Positions 1 through 11,825 of a DNA stretch of 64,000 nt are shown here, one piece after another. The notes below the pieces were generated by a model. That model was given only the letters and a program-made list of their open reading frames with translations, was not told the origin of the DNA and did no database searches. A program made the translations under genes and the position numbers. How positions within the stretch are numbered: the first letter of the stretch is position 1; every line of letters begins with the position of its first letter. The DNA is from Calamus simplicifolius (lineage: Eukaryota; Streptophyta; Magnoliopsida; Arecales; Arecaceae), in NCBI GenBank assembly GCA_900491605.1, contig UESW01004423.1, positions 832,288 to 896,287 of the forward strand, in the 5' to 3' direction.

Positions 1-1659
1 GCTTCAGGTTGACGTAGGTCAAGAGGGTTATTCCCGAAAGCCGGAATACCGGAGTTGAGTACCAATTGAGGAGTAACCTGCTAAGGTGAGTGGGTTTCTT
101 ATCTAGCAATGAGAAGTTAATTTGAGCTAGTATAATGAGATTAATACCTAGTTGTGGTATGTTATATTTAGTAGAGTATTGTGTATGTTTTAAATTTGAG
201 AAATGAGAACCTAGTACATGATATTCTGATACATGAGTTTTGAGCTTGAGTTTTAAGCATAAAGACATAAGCATGAGTTTCGATGAGGGGATGGTTGATG
301 CATACATGACATATTTGCATGATAAAGCTTTACAAATGACATATTTTGATGTATGTATCATACTGAGCAACAGGCAGCTATGGGACTGATCACCCTTTAG
401 ACTGTACTGTAGCATGAGCATTGCATACTACTATTGAGCCGGCACCTTCTTGCGATTCGATCGTACGATGAACCTTGGAATCAGTGGTGAGTGCACGCTT
501 GACCAAGCCAGTGGGGCAGGTTGTAAGCAGCCCGTGAGGGAATAAATCATAGCTCAATGGAGCTGGTTACTATATATATAGCCCGTGGGGGCAGAAAGAA
601 AACCCGAGGTTCCAGAGTTAAGGAACAGAGCACTTTGCCGAGTGAACCGCACGGGTAAGGGGTGCTATTTATGCGGGGATCCTGTTACTAGTCATGCACC
701 CAATGAGAGTACACCTATAGGAGAGCGACTGTAGGATGGTACCTCAGAGGCATTACACACACAGTCCAGTAGCATGAGATTTAAAAGTATATATTGTGAT
801 TTAAAAAGGGCCAGTGAGCTAAGTAATTATCCCAAGAAGGGAACTTTGTATGAGATGCCAGTGGGCAGGCAGATCCCAATGGGAATCTGAGAATTTAATA
901 AAGAAAGTCCGGGCTATAGGTAAAGAATGCATATCTTTATATTGTAATACATGGGTTTTTATTCTTGATGAGTTTTCTTTCAGTGGAAAGTTATTGTAGA
1001 GTATTTCAGTACTGGTATATTATTTAAAGAATAAGCTACATTTTACTTTATCTGATATCATGTTAAAAATATACTTTGAGTTATATAAGCTATATAGTAT
1101 CAGCATACGGTTGAAAATATGAGGTTATGGTTCTCTATTTCTCTATGATTAGATGGTTATCCAGTCACTGGGACTTAGGTCTCACCCCTTTATGATTGAA
1201 ATTTACTTTCAGATCAGTGAGTATTTCTGCCAGGATCAAAGGATAAATAGGACCGGACCCTTAGCTGATGAAACTTGCTTGGATGCAAGGGTGTATAGAT
1301 GATAGCCATGTATATTAAGATAGGGGATGATATTTGTATATTTGCATATGTGTATGTGTACTGTGAGATGTAATGATGTATCTGACTTTTTGGATATGAA
1401 TACGAGACTTATATTTTGAAGAAAATTATGAGCATGATGTATGTACTTATGATTTGATGTCGATTGTGAATGTGATCTTGTAAACTGCCTGAGGAATGTT
1501 ATGAAAATATTATCTGAGCAAGTTGATGCTTAGTATTGATTTGAGTGATGTGCATATATAATTGAGCTGATAATAAAAAGTTTTTAACAGGATATATTTT
1601 TAATGTCTGCCACTTATGATAATTTGTTGGGGTTCTCTAGCTCTTTATGGAGCGCTACA
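1..1659 (+). repeat. Degenerate LTR-like sequence, no coding content
   Basis: No open frame or host gene is visible. The stretch has the look of a long plant gypsy LTR or untranslated region: short G-rich modules recur (AGCCCGTGAGGG near 530 and AGCCCGTGGGGG near 580), followed by an AT-rich half. A possible right edge ending in ACA lies at 1659, but the left edge is outside the window and no target duplication can be tested. The classification and the strand are inference from style, not from a recognised domain. Confidence 0.3.
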
Positions 1660-2079
1660 TAAAGACTAGTAAAACTCTATCTGATTACCATAGGTGTGCA
1701 GATGTGTTGTCGGTGGCCCCAGAGAAAAGGGGGAGCTGACAATGATGCAGCAAAGTCTTCAAGAAAGATTTGAATGCTCTTCAATGAGGGTAGATGGAGC
1801 TTTAACACCACTTCAAGAATCAGTAATAAATGAACTCCGATAGGTTTAGAACAATCAAAACAATACTTTAATACACCTTTAACAAATCTCTCTTTCAAAT
1901 AATTTTTCTCTCAATATTTTTCACTGATATTTTTCTTCTTTTTCTTTTCTTAAAAATCTTTGTTGAAACACAGTTCAACACCACCATTTATAACAAGACA
2001 AAAAAATATATCCGTTGCATGACCGTTGTGAAATAGAGAAGAGAGAGAGATGGCAGCAACAACAATAACACTTGGCAAG
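1660..2079. other. Non-coding spacer
   Basis: Only short chance frames are present. The DNA is pyrimidine-rich around 1880-1960. I see no gene, RNA or element edge. Confidence 0.4.
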
Positions 2080-2910
2080 CTTAGCTAAGGAGTCTGGCCA
2101 TCCAAGATTAAAATTAGGTTGCTTAACTCCAGAGTTTAGATGCCCAAGTAAAGAATCAAGGAAGCCCCAACAAAGAATTATTGGACAGAAAAATTGGAGC
2201 AAGAATCAGTCAGCAAAACGTCCAAAAAATTCAACGAGAATGACATCCAGTTTCATGAAATGGCAAGTCAAATGAAAAAGCAGCATGTCAATTACAAAAA
2301 CTAGCAGCCTACATTGAAATCCGGCAGACCAGAATTCAAAACCGGCAGGCTAGAATTAAGCGAGGCAAAGTACTAATAGAAGGAACCCAAAAACCGGCAA
2401 GCCAACAATCAAATCTAGCATGCCAATTTGAACTCTGAAACATCCACCAGAGAGCCAGTAGAAAGCTCCAAAAATCCAGCAAGCCATAAACCAAATCCGG
2501 CATGCCAACTTTTGAATTCTGAAGCTTCCAACAGAGAGCTCCAAAAATCTGGCAGCCCAAAAATGAATCCAGCAAGCCAATGTTAGATTACTGAAATTTT
2601 CAGTCGAAGGCTTTAAAAATCTGACAGCCCAATCTAAAGATCAGCATGCAAAAAAAAATAATCAAGAGCCAGGGAGCTAATCCGAAGAGAAAGTAAAATC
2701 GGTAAGCTAATTTCAACAACCAGCAACCCACATGTAACCGCCAGGAAGCCACACAGAAAGGTAGATGAAATTGGCATTCCACATAAGAACAAGTATGCCA
2801 AAATAAGCACCAGGAAGCCAATCTGAAAGGCAACAGAAACAAATATTTAATCCGAAGGCAACTGAAATTGGTATCCAATCCGAAGGCAACCGAAGATATA
2901 TAGTTTAAGA
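2080..2910. repeat. Degenerate short-unit repeat (CCGGCAAGCCAA-type modules)
   Basis: About 800 bases are built from loosely repeated modules such as AACCGGCAAGCCAA, AATCCGGCATGCCAA and CAACAGAGAGCTCCAAAAATC, spaced irregularly at roughly 30-60 bases. Both strands show short open frames only because the repeat is poor in stops; their translations look like nothing known. It may be the repetitive part of an old LTR or a decayed minisatellite. Confidence 0.5.
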
Positions 2911-4429
2911 GCAAAATCTAGTAATGATTCAAAATATCGTAGAGTTATAAATAGAAAATTGTAAGACAATTGAATCCAGTTCAAAACAATGCAAATATAA
3001 TTAAACTTGAAAGTCATTTTATCGAATGGACCATAAAACATGAAACGTATGAGGAACGTCCAGTGATTGAGAAGACTTAAGTTCAGTGAAGAATAATGTG
3101 ATTACTATACAATAACTGTAATACCTTTCATTTTGAATTACAATATATCTTTGGTTGTCAGAAGTGTATTATTTCATGATGAGTAACCTGAAATAGATTA
3201 ACCTAATAGAAATGATATTAGTATAATACTTAATTATTTTATGTTTCACCAAAATTAATATGAGGTCAATATAAATCATGATTAATAATATAAATTTTTT
3301 ATTTAATTTTTTATTTCAATTTATATTTTATAAGAAAAAATTATTTTTCCTTCCAAGAAGAGTATAGCCTATAATATATTTATCATAATTTAGGTCGTTG
3401 CCCCAGAGGTTAACAGAAATATATCACCTAAGATGTTTAGCCTTATACAAGGAACTAGAAAACACCCAATGTACCAATATTAGCTTTCACATACTAATCT
3501 TCTTTAAGTTTTAGTGTCCTCATTGGACTATGAGTTTAAATTCAGATATGAAATCAATACTATGTTTGGTTTATAGTACTTAACTTCAAAAGTGCCCATT
3601 TGCATGCATTATCTCCTAGTCAACATTAGTTATGTATTGGATCCAAAATATTTATAATAATCAAGTATTTTACCCCAAAAAAAATTAACTAAAAGGCATT
3701 ATCTAACCCTATACAAGTATCCAGGATCAATGTAGCTCATAGCCTATGCAGAGTAGGAGACATTACAATTCAAATTTAGACTCATGCAGCTGTAAAGGCT
3801 CGAATCATCAATGTGAAACTCCTTCAATTTAGGTCTCACTAGTAAAGATCAATCCTAGTAGAGTCAACTCAAGTCATCTCTCCATGCACATATATAATGC
3901 ATACATATATAAATATACTACATTTAATGTAATTATAAGAGAGCTACTTCTTTTTCTTAATTGAACAATGAAGATTCCTTAAATCATTGGAGTCATTTGA
4001 TGTGGTTTATCATCTTTAAACTCTTATATATAAAAAAAATCATAAGACTTAAAGATTCTTGGTCTATATTCCAGATGGCCCCAAAAAAAAAAAAAAAAAA
4101 ATCATAGTTCGATTAAAAAAAAAGAAAAAGAAAGAGTGAAACTTAACCTATGCCGAATGTGTAGCTGGGGGAAAATGCATCGCTTATAAGACAACTGGTT
4201 ATTTAGTAAATCCAACGGACACCCATATTTCAGCTCCGTGACACCTCTGCTGGTAGCTCTGAAGGCTAAGACGCTTTAATGGAAGATGAAACCGACCTCT
4301 CGAACACCCTCCACCCACCCGCCACACCCCCCAACAATAGACAAAAAAAAAAAAAAAAAAAGGTTATTTAAGTAAATCTACGAGAAGATTCGGAAGAAAA
4401 TTCAAAAGAATATTTGCAGCAGAATCCCT
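2911..4429. other. AT-rich spacer with A-tracts
   Basis: No supported gene. A-runs sit at about 4085-4100 and 4342-4361. The second follows a short C-rich stretch with CACCCACC-type words. I see no element termini. Confidence 0.4.
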
Positions 4430-4723
4430 GTGCAAAGGCAAAGATGGCACGCTTTAAACAAAGAAAGGCCACCACCAGCTCAAACTGGTACAAGGTGTCT
4501 CTTCCAAGCTCGTAACCATAGAAAGCAGCGGCAACTCAGGGCAGTCCCGGTCTGGGTGGCAGAGACAATGGCCTGGCCGGAGCCACCAGCTGACACCTCC
4601 TCGCCAGAAGAAGTGGAGGAAGCCGCGAGGGCCCCCCCTCCCCCCCAACATAGCTCAGCTTAAAGCGTCCTAACTTTGGTGCCGCTTGTCACCATCGTCC
4701 ACACCAAAGCCCGAGGACAATGG

Positions 4724-5227
4724 ATGTCATCTTTCCTCATTGGGTCAACCGATGCCACTTCAAGAGCCAGAGATCCCTTGTTTCCTTCTCTTATTTGTTT
4801 TTTTTTTTGTTTGCTCCCCCTTCCCTCCCCTTCCATGGCTTTCCTATCCTCTCCCCATGTCCGAGCTCAGCTACCTCTTTTTGGCTGTTGGCTAGGAAAG
4901 AAGAAAGAATCTCCTGCCTCACAAATAGATACAAGCCAAAACCCTCCAAGTTTTCCTTGGCTTCTCCATGAGGGTACTCCTAATCATTTCAAGGAAATAC
5001 AAGATACCCTTTTAAACTTCAGCCAACATCTGATAACAGAGAAGCCTCAAGCCCAAACAGAGCAATGCATTGATTCGTGCCAAGCTTCTGAACTAATGCA
5101 CAATAAAGCCGAGCACCCTCTCCCAAGTCCCAAAAATAAATTGGACCCAAATGATCAGGTACTGAAGGCACTAAGTTATAAGCAAAAAAGATATCAAGCC
5201 TACCTACCTACCTACCTGCCTTTATAG
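4724..5227 (+). CDS. Unrecognised open frame, probably not a gene
   Basis: From the first ATG this frame encodes about 167 residues. It has a hydrophobic, phenylalanine- and serine-rich first half and ends in a low-complexity tail made by a CTAC microsatellite. I recognise no domain. A second overlapping frame from ATG 4720 is open for 83 codons, which shows the region is simply poor in stops. There is no good TATA box, and codon use gives no support. I list it only because it is the longest ATG frame between the window start and the F-box gene. A chance frame is the more likely explanation. Confidence 0.12.
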   Translation: MSSFLIGSTDATSRARDPLFPSLICFFFCLLPLPSPSMAFLSSPHVRAQLPLFGCWLGKKKESPASQIDTSQNPPSFPWLLHEGTPNHFKEIQDTLLNFSQHLITEKPQAQTEQCIDSCQASELMHNKAEHPLPSPKNKLDPNDQVLKALSYKQKRYQAYLPTYLPL

Positions 5228-6462
5228 GGCTTGATTGTTTTATGTGTGCAGTGCAAGTTGTGACATTGTTTACCTGCATCATCTAAGTAGCCCGTGATCT
5301 ATAAAGCAGCATGAAACTCATGAAAGAGAAAAAAAAATGAAGGACAATCATAAAGAATGTGAACAACAAGATTACAAGCCATAAGATAACATTAGCCTTG
5401 GCCGACTTTTAAATACATATGTAAAGGTTTTAGAAGCAAACAAAAATATAACAGCTAGGAAAGATTCTTAGGATTTGAAACTGCTTGAATAAGTATGAGC
5501 AAATACTTCATGGGTCTGCTAAAGTTGTAAATAGAAAGAAGAAAAACTCGCTAAGGCTGGTCTCAAGCTTCCGGATAAAGAAGGATGATTGCATTAGATA
5601 CTCACAAAAAATTTTGTTAATTCTTAAAACATATACTAAAAAGCAAAGTGAGGAAGTAGAAAAGATTTTGATGAGTTGAATTGAGTTATAGCAACGGATA
5701 GCATGAAGGAATATAACACCATCCAAATTGAAACAGCTCGATCAAGCTGAAACTGTAAGCCATGCAGTCAGTGGGTTATAGTAATTTTGTTTTTTGTTTT
5801 TTTTGAAAGAAAGAAATGTGTTATAGTAACTTAATGTCATGATTTATGATGATTTTTGAATGATCTCAGTTCCACAAAATTAAATGGTTAACAAAATTAG
5901 TATGAAACAACTAGTTGGCTGCTCTAAGGAAAGCTCAAAGCATTTGAGCATGTACCTAAGAGCAACCGTTATGGCTTGGAGTTTATTCATTATTAGTAGT
6001 TCTAAAGAGAGAACAACCAATACAAGTCCCTTTAATTCAAAACAACAAAAGATAATCAGAAGAATGCCCACTAGAACAAAAGATCAAGAACAAAGGCTAA
6101 CATCATGCATACTGCATCAAACTAGATTCCCAGGGACAACAAAAGAAAGTAACTCAGTCATTGAGATAAGAACAGCATCATATGAAGAAACTTCCTCAGG
6201 AACTGGGAGACAGCATTTTTGCTTTTCTCCTAGATCAACCCTCCCAAAACACATCATAGACTGTAAACCCCCACAAATATATTAAAAAAAAAAAAAAAAA
6301 AGGAACAAAAAAAGATCTCTCACGACATCCTCGGATTTGATTTTCTCTATAAAATGAACATTTTCTATAGATACCTCAGGTCCATTGAAATTTTTTCATG
6401 GCTCCAAAAATGAAAAATAACATTTGTGGCCTACCCAATAAGAAGCAATGAAAGTAAACTAA
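5228..6462. other. Spacer downstream of the F-box gene, likely partly its 3' UTR
   Basis: No gene is supported. A 133-codon plus-strand frame at 5884-6285 has no recognisable content. The part next to 6462 lies just past the stop of the minus-strand F-box gene and probably includes its 3' UTR. A-runs occur at 6283-6301. Confidence 0.4.
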
Positions 6463-7676
6463 TCAAGAAGCGATCTCAAGCCTTGGCTCGAAGCAGAAAC
6501 CAGTGAAGAGCTGGAGAGGGAATCTCTTGTTCATGGGACTTTTGACCGACCATTTCCACATTTTCTGGCTCATGTTGAAGGTAGCAGCGCCGGCGACCCG
6601 TAGCTCTGTATGTAGATGAGGTCGTCGGTGCCACTGCTTGCAAAGACATCATCAAACTCACCAAATCCTTGGAAGAACTTATGAGGCATTCGAGCAACCT
6701 CTCGCCATTCTTTCTTATAAAGCTCCCAAATGCCGATCCCCTTGATGATCCCCGGACGGTCATGCTTCCCGATCCCGCCGACCATAACCAGTCTATCTTT
6801 CAGGTTCATCAGCCGCCCGCACGTCAGGGAGCAAGGTACCGGTATCGCCATGCGCATCAAAGACAAGTGCGATGATCTCCCTGAGAGATCATACATAACC
6901 AAGCAATGCCGGGGCTCGGCATTTCCCAGAACGCCAGTGGAGTAGATCAGGTAGTACAGAACACCATCACAGATCACACACTCATCACCTCCCCTCCATC
7001 CCACCAGAATTTCGTTGAAGGGAGTGACCCAGGATTTGCTCTCAGACTCGTAGACATGGATGGAGAAGTCCCATTGGTAATAATCCTCAGGCTCCTGCTT
7101 ACATTTAGCAACTGCAATGGTGTAACCGTGAGACTTCCGGTCCACAGATATGGCGACCGCGCTATAGTCCGGGTGCTTTCCACCCGGAGCATCCTGAAGC
7201 CTCTTCCAGTCTTTAGTGATTGGGTTGCAGACAAAGATCCTGCTCCTGTCCTCGCTATCCATGAAGCAAACGAGTCCACAGGAGGAGGAGGCAGACCAAT
7301 TGCTCTTCTCAATGCAAGGGAAGTCGAAGCCATACCATTTCCGGAGGCTCGGATCATAGGCATAGCCATCGACAGCATCCTCGCTGCAAGTAAACATGAA
7401 GTACCATGGCTTCTGAGGCAGCATGCTACTCCATGAAAACCTTCCCGAGTGCACGGCATCATGCCATCTTTTGCATACAGTCCCTGATCGAATTATGCTC
7501 GCAATGGGCAAGAAGGAGAGGACTTTTTCCAGGAGGTCATCAGGCAGAATTGCGTCCAGGGAAACAACGATACCTCCCTTTTGGCTGTCATTGTCTTCAG
7601 AAACTGGTTTAGATTCGACGGCCTCACTTCCAACGTAGGAAGTTGAATAGGATTCCCGTGATATCTTGCCCTCCAT
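6463..7676 (-). CDS. F-box/kelch-repeat protein (At5g15710-like), frameshifted near the C-terminus
   Basis: This is the clearest host gene here. It encodes an F-box protein, the substrate-recognition subunit of an SCF (Skp1-Cullin-F-box) ubiquitin ligase. I take ATG 7676 as start; the frame is open further upstream but without another ATG. The F-box spans about residues 40-80, with LPDDLLEKVLSFLP and the CKRWHDAV end. A kelch/galactose-oxidase-like region follows, with YDPSLRKWY, VCNPITKDWKRL and the near-terminal KFFQGFGEFDDVFASSGTDD. The frame hits a stop at 6570-6572 after LLPST, yet family-like sequence (KMWKWSVKSP, then RFPLQLFTGFCFEPRLEIAS) continues in the next frame to TGA 6463-6465. 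One missing base near 6578-6584 explains this; with it the length would be 404 residues, normal for the family. It could be an assembly error or a real mutation. The exact paralogue and its targets are not known. Confidence 0.85.
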
Positions 7677-7732
7677 GAAGAAGTCTAACAGAAGCTCCAC
7701 CAAAAACAAAGCAAGAACCTCAAAGAAAGAAT

Positions 7733-8693
7733 CTGAGAGGAAGAGGAGGGGAGAAAAGAGCAGAGGAGCAGGGAGAAAAAAAATATATCAGAATAAGAAC
7801 AAAACTCAAGTTTCAATAACTACTCACAAATTTAAACACAATATGACTGCACTGATGGCAAAATGATAACAAAAAAAAAAATTAAAAAGCGCACACTATA
7901 GCCTCTTAATAGAACTGTGATCGCATCTAAGCATCCCCGTCTAAGAGAAAAATTCGATGACATAATCAAAACTCATTTATATTTTAAAAAACTGCTAAAA
8001 CGAGCAGATACCCCGGATGAGATTTTACACCAATGTAACCATATCTGAGCTATATAACATAAAGGATCTCTCCTCAGAGAAGAGAGCAAAATGAAAGACC
8101 ACCTTGTGTTACAGGGAAACTCGAAGAAAACCGAACCGTGGCGAGAACAAATCAATGCCTGCTATATATAACAGAGGCATGGCATAAAGAACGGGATAAA
8201 GTTAATATTTTGATCACCTAACTTTGACTGGTTCAAAACTATTATCGTTAAAATAATCTCCGCAAGGGACAAAGCAAACCGTTCACAACTGCAAAAGATC
8301 AAGCACCTATAAGAGAGAGGAGGACACAGACACAGCCGGGCCCAGCAGACAAATCCCATGGAATCCTCACAGAGGTATGCAAATGCTGACCTCGTCATAT
8401 CTAACCATCCTTTAACCTTTGAATACACACACAGAAAAAAAAAAAGAGAGAAAAAATTCTTTAAAAAAAATCCAAACAAACAATAACTGCACGATAAAAG
8501 GGTGGGAGAAAGACCGAGTGGTGTTCTTCCCTGTCCCTCAACAGTTGCACTGGTCTTCCCTTTCCTTTTTAGGGCCAACAATCTCTCCCACCCACCTTTT
8601 TTTACTTGATATCAAGAGAGATGGGTTCTCCTGTATCTAATCTATCCAAAGCTCTGATTTTTAACAGAGAGACGGTGAATAGATGGGTTGTAC
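7733..8693 (-). other. Predicted 5' UTR intron of the F-box gene
   Basis: On the minus strand a donor AAG|GTACAA lies at 8693. An acceptor with a strong pyrimidine tract, CTCTTCCTCTCAG|ATTC, ends at 7733, 57 bases before the ATG at 7676. The stretch between them is AT- and T-rich with no meaningful frame. Leader introns are common in plant F-box genes. This is a sequence-only prediction without transcript support. Confidence 0.4.
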
Positions 8694-8844
8694 CTTGGGA
8701 CTAATCCTGTCTGCATTCAGATTTGGAGCAAGGGAAGATTGGATCAGCCCAAGGCAGTTCCGTTCAAGGAAGAGAGATGGCTGCCAGAAAGACACAGAGG
8801 GAGAGGAATGGGAGGAGGGCTATCTTGTGTGCAGCGATGCCATA

Positions 8845-8859
8845 CATATATATATATAG
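8845..8859 (-). promoter_or_regulatory. TATA box of the F-box gene
   Basis: The minus strand reads CTATATATATATATG here, followed about 30 bases downstream by a CT-rich stretch (8760-8820) typical of a plant leader. Transcription would start near 8815. Only about 235 bases separate this box from the LINE inserted at 9097. Confidence 0.45.
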
Positions 8860-9096
8860 GGCTGTGCTTTGAAACCTAAGCTCGTTTGTGCTCATTTAGA
8901 TAAATGGTGCTTTTTAGATTTGCCTACATTTCTTTTTATCTCATGTGAGTATATTTCTTTCATTAGGTTTTTATTTTGGAGCTTCCTCTCTTTTTTGAGG
9001 TGCTGCTACCTCCCTTTATATACGATAAAGGGGGAAGGGTGGGCCTGGGTTCTTTGGTTTGGATTGGGATGATTGGTGGAGGCACTATGGTACTCC

Positions 9097-9530
9097 TTTT
9101 TCTTTTTTTTTTTTTTTTTTATTTTTGTACAAGCGAGCGATCATACAATAAGAGTATGAGTGAGTCCATAAGAGTTAGAATACACTAATTACTGTAAGAT
9201 AAAAGGACAATAATCATCCTGCCTCCAAATCCAAAACCCTGAATTTTGAGCCACACTTGAAACCACCCAATCAACCGCCGAGTTAGCCTCGCGATAGATG
9301 TGCCGGATCTGAACCCCCTAGAGCTCACTCAGAATAGTCCAGATATCCTGCAGAAGAGGGTTGGTCGTGGGTTGGAAGTCACTATCCCTCCGCAACCACC
9401 GAATAACAGTCATAAAGTCGCCCTAATAATGAGATTACAAACATGCAGTCCTGACTGCGAAAAGATGTCCATCCAAGCTGCATATAATTCAGACATAAAA
9501 CTAAGAAGTTCAGACTATCAAAATCATTGA
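9097..9530 (-). mobile_element. LINE copy C, extremely 5'-truncated (RNase H tail only)
   Basis: The sequence begins on the plus strand with a T-run (9097-9126), the complement of a poly-A tail, followed by the same 3' end found in the LINEs at 17051 and 42630. It contains the complement of the RNase H end: minus-strand translation includes the IYREAN...AVDWVV type motif near 9260-9310. Similarity to the other copies stops around 9525-9530. No convincing target duplication was found. It separates the F-box core promoter from the DNA at 9531-10080. Confidence 0.7.
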
Positions 9531-10080
9531 TCGCCAATAATACTCATTTACCAAACCTAATTGCACAAAATTATATTGCCATCCACTCATGGGAGGTTTT
9601 GTTTGTCTTGGCATGGTGCATGCGACGCATGATGCATCCCCATGACCATGCGCTCCAATCCAGTTTGGTGGCAAAGGACACCCACATGGCTGGCCTTCCT
9701 TCAAGCGTGCCTTTCCCTGTGATCTTGGTGAATGGTTGGGAAACGGACAAGAAGAAGTGCATGCGAGTCGTACAATTTGGTGGCCTATAGCAGTTGAAGT
9801 TGTGATAAATGTGGTCACGCTTGAGGTGCATTGCATCTCTTGCATGCTATTGCTTTCCTACCAACCAGTGTTCATGTGAGCGTCCGGATTGCACGCCACC
9901 CTCGCGCTCACATGCTTGCATCATTCCGAACACGTGGCCGTTGAATTGGGAATATAGGCTGGGGCAAATGTGTGGCAATACTTGTCGGAAGATCATGCAC
10001 CGACGGTTCTGGCACGTGTGCCCCGCTGAGAAAAAAAGGGCGAAAAAAAAAAAGTGATGCAAAGTAGTGCCATTCGGCAA
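9531..10080. promoter_or_regulatory. Gene-free block rich in RY (CATGCA) and ACGTG motifs
   Basis: There is no real gene, but the composition differs from its AT-rich surroundings. RY-type words (GTGCATGCG near 9616 and 9761, TTGCATGC near 9840, CATGCTTGCAT near 9911, ATCATGCACC near 9992) and two G-box cores (ACACGTGG near 9930, GCACGTGTGC near 10013) are packed into 450 bases. Such motifs bind B3 and bZIP factors in plants. With the LINE removed, this block would sit about 250 bases upstream of the F-box TATA box, so it may be that gene's distal promoter. Function is inferred. Confidence 0.3.
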
Positions 10081-11644
10081 CGTTGGTATCGGTGTGCATA
10101 AAATATTTGTTTTTTAACTCACTATCAAACTATTATGATGGATTTAGAGGCGATTTATGGATAGGCTCTTTCCATTTTATTATCGTTGTGTTTGATTCCT
10201 AGGCAAGCAGCTTCATGAGAGCAAATGAGAATACCATAAACCATAACTTATCAACGTCTAGCTGAGCCTTAACGATATCCTACTAAGGTATCGCAAGGCT
10301 ACAAGAGGTGGACCTGTTGGCAAAGTACGTAGGTCATGCACAACCTAGATGGGCTATTTAATCTTGTCGTCCAATATAGAAGCTAGTGAGAAATGAAATA
10401 TTTTTATATGACTCTCAAGCTTAAGTGAGCCTAGGCATCCTTTCCCCAGGAATAGGGATGCTCTCCCATTTCTTATTTTCTATTTTCTTCTCCTAAAAAA
10501 AGTATGGCTATAAGGTTTGTTTTGCCACTTTTACGAGCATCAAAGGTAGGGATGATAATTTTGGATATAACTCAAATCTGGCATAAAGATAGTAGGTTTG
10601 AGTTGAGTATAAATGAGTTCGAATTAAAAATTGATTGACTCATTAGATATAATTAATAAATAAGTTGAAATATGGATTGGCCTTTTAAACTGAAATTGAT
10701 TCATAATTGATAGGATTATTAAACTGATCAATTCATGTAAATCGACCCATTAATCTAAATATGGCTAGTTAGACTTATTTATCTAAGTTAATATAACCTT
10801 TTAGTTAATTATTATTTTATGATGATGATTATATGCTTGTGTAAGATTTTATGCTAATCTTTATTTTTTTCTTTTGAATAAATTTTTTTATGCTTTACTT
10901 ATGATTCTTAATATAATTATATTATAAGTAAATTAATATTAAATATGTGACACAAATTATATAGATTACATAGGTTTTATATAGGTTAGTGAGTTATACA
11001 ATTTATGCAAGTTATACGGGCCACATTAGTTGCACAAGTTTATAGATTAAGTAGATAACATGTGTCGTATTATGTAACCTATTTGTGTAATACATAGTTT
11101 GGTTCAGATTTAGATTTTTGATCCAATTAATAAATAAAATGAATTTGAATTGACCCATTTTGAAGTTGATTCGATCTATGGTCCATTAATATGATTTACT
11201 ATCCTTAATCAAAGAGTCTTTGTCAAAAAAAAAAAAAAAAAGAAAAAGAAAAAAAACCCTTCTACTCTTACATATGCATAATTAAGATATTTAAGACTTG
11301 TTTGTTAACCTACATCACCTCTCTCTTTTCTGGCCCATCAAACTTACCTAACATCTAATAGTTCTAACGCAACTTACACTGGACTCAAACATTGCTGGAC
11401 AAAAGATAATGCAGGCACAAATTAGTGTAGAGCAAAGATATAACCACTTCTAATTCTCCTTCCCTCTCATTTCAATGGCATTTGATTTTGTGAGTAAAAT
11501 AACCACGCCATGTTGTACATATTGCATGGATAAAAACAGGCCAACAGCCCCAGGGGCAGTGGATTCAATATTGCAACAACAAACTGCAGAAAAAGGCGAA
11601 CTTCAAATATGGAGAAGCGTGCACCACACAAAGGTTTTGATCTC
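10081..11644. other. AT-rich spacer, possibly containing a decayed MITE
   Basis: No gene. Between about 10545 (GGTAGGGATGATAA) and 11215 (its rough complement TTTACTATCCTTAA) lies a block of short recurring words (GAATTGACCCATT, TAAATCGACCCATT, AGTTGATTCG) such as is seen in old non-autonomous DNA transposons. The termini are too decayed to assign a family. An A-rich tract is at 11225-11256. Confidence 0.3.
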
Positions 11645-11825
11645 TGCCCTATTTGCTTCGGATCACTGCCCTATTTTGATCTCTACTGAGGTTGATGTGC
11701 ACCAGCCTAGATAGTTTAGATTTGAGCATTTCTGGACAGTCCACTCGGGGGCTAGGTCCATTATTACTCAAATTTAGCATCTTCCGATTAGGAGCAATGC
11801 TATTTACCGTCTCTCTCGTCGTCTT

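Noticed and set aside
4430..4663. 77-codon proline-rich frame
   Set aside because: Overlaps an equally long frame on the other strand; GC-rich low-complexity DNA without gene signals.
6669..7638. Plus-strand and other-frame ORFs over the F-box gene (up to 176 codons)
   Set aside because: Shadows of the real minus-strand gene, which has clear family motifs.
8162..8581. 139-codon minus-strand frame
   Set aside because: It lies inside the predicted 5' UTR intron of the F-box gene, is rich in Phe/Leu/Cys from T-runs and resembles nothing known.
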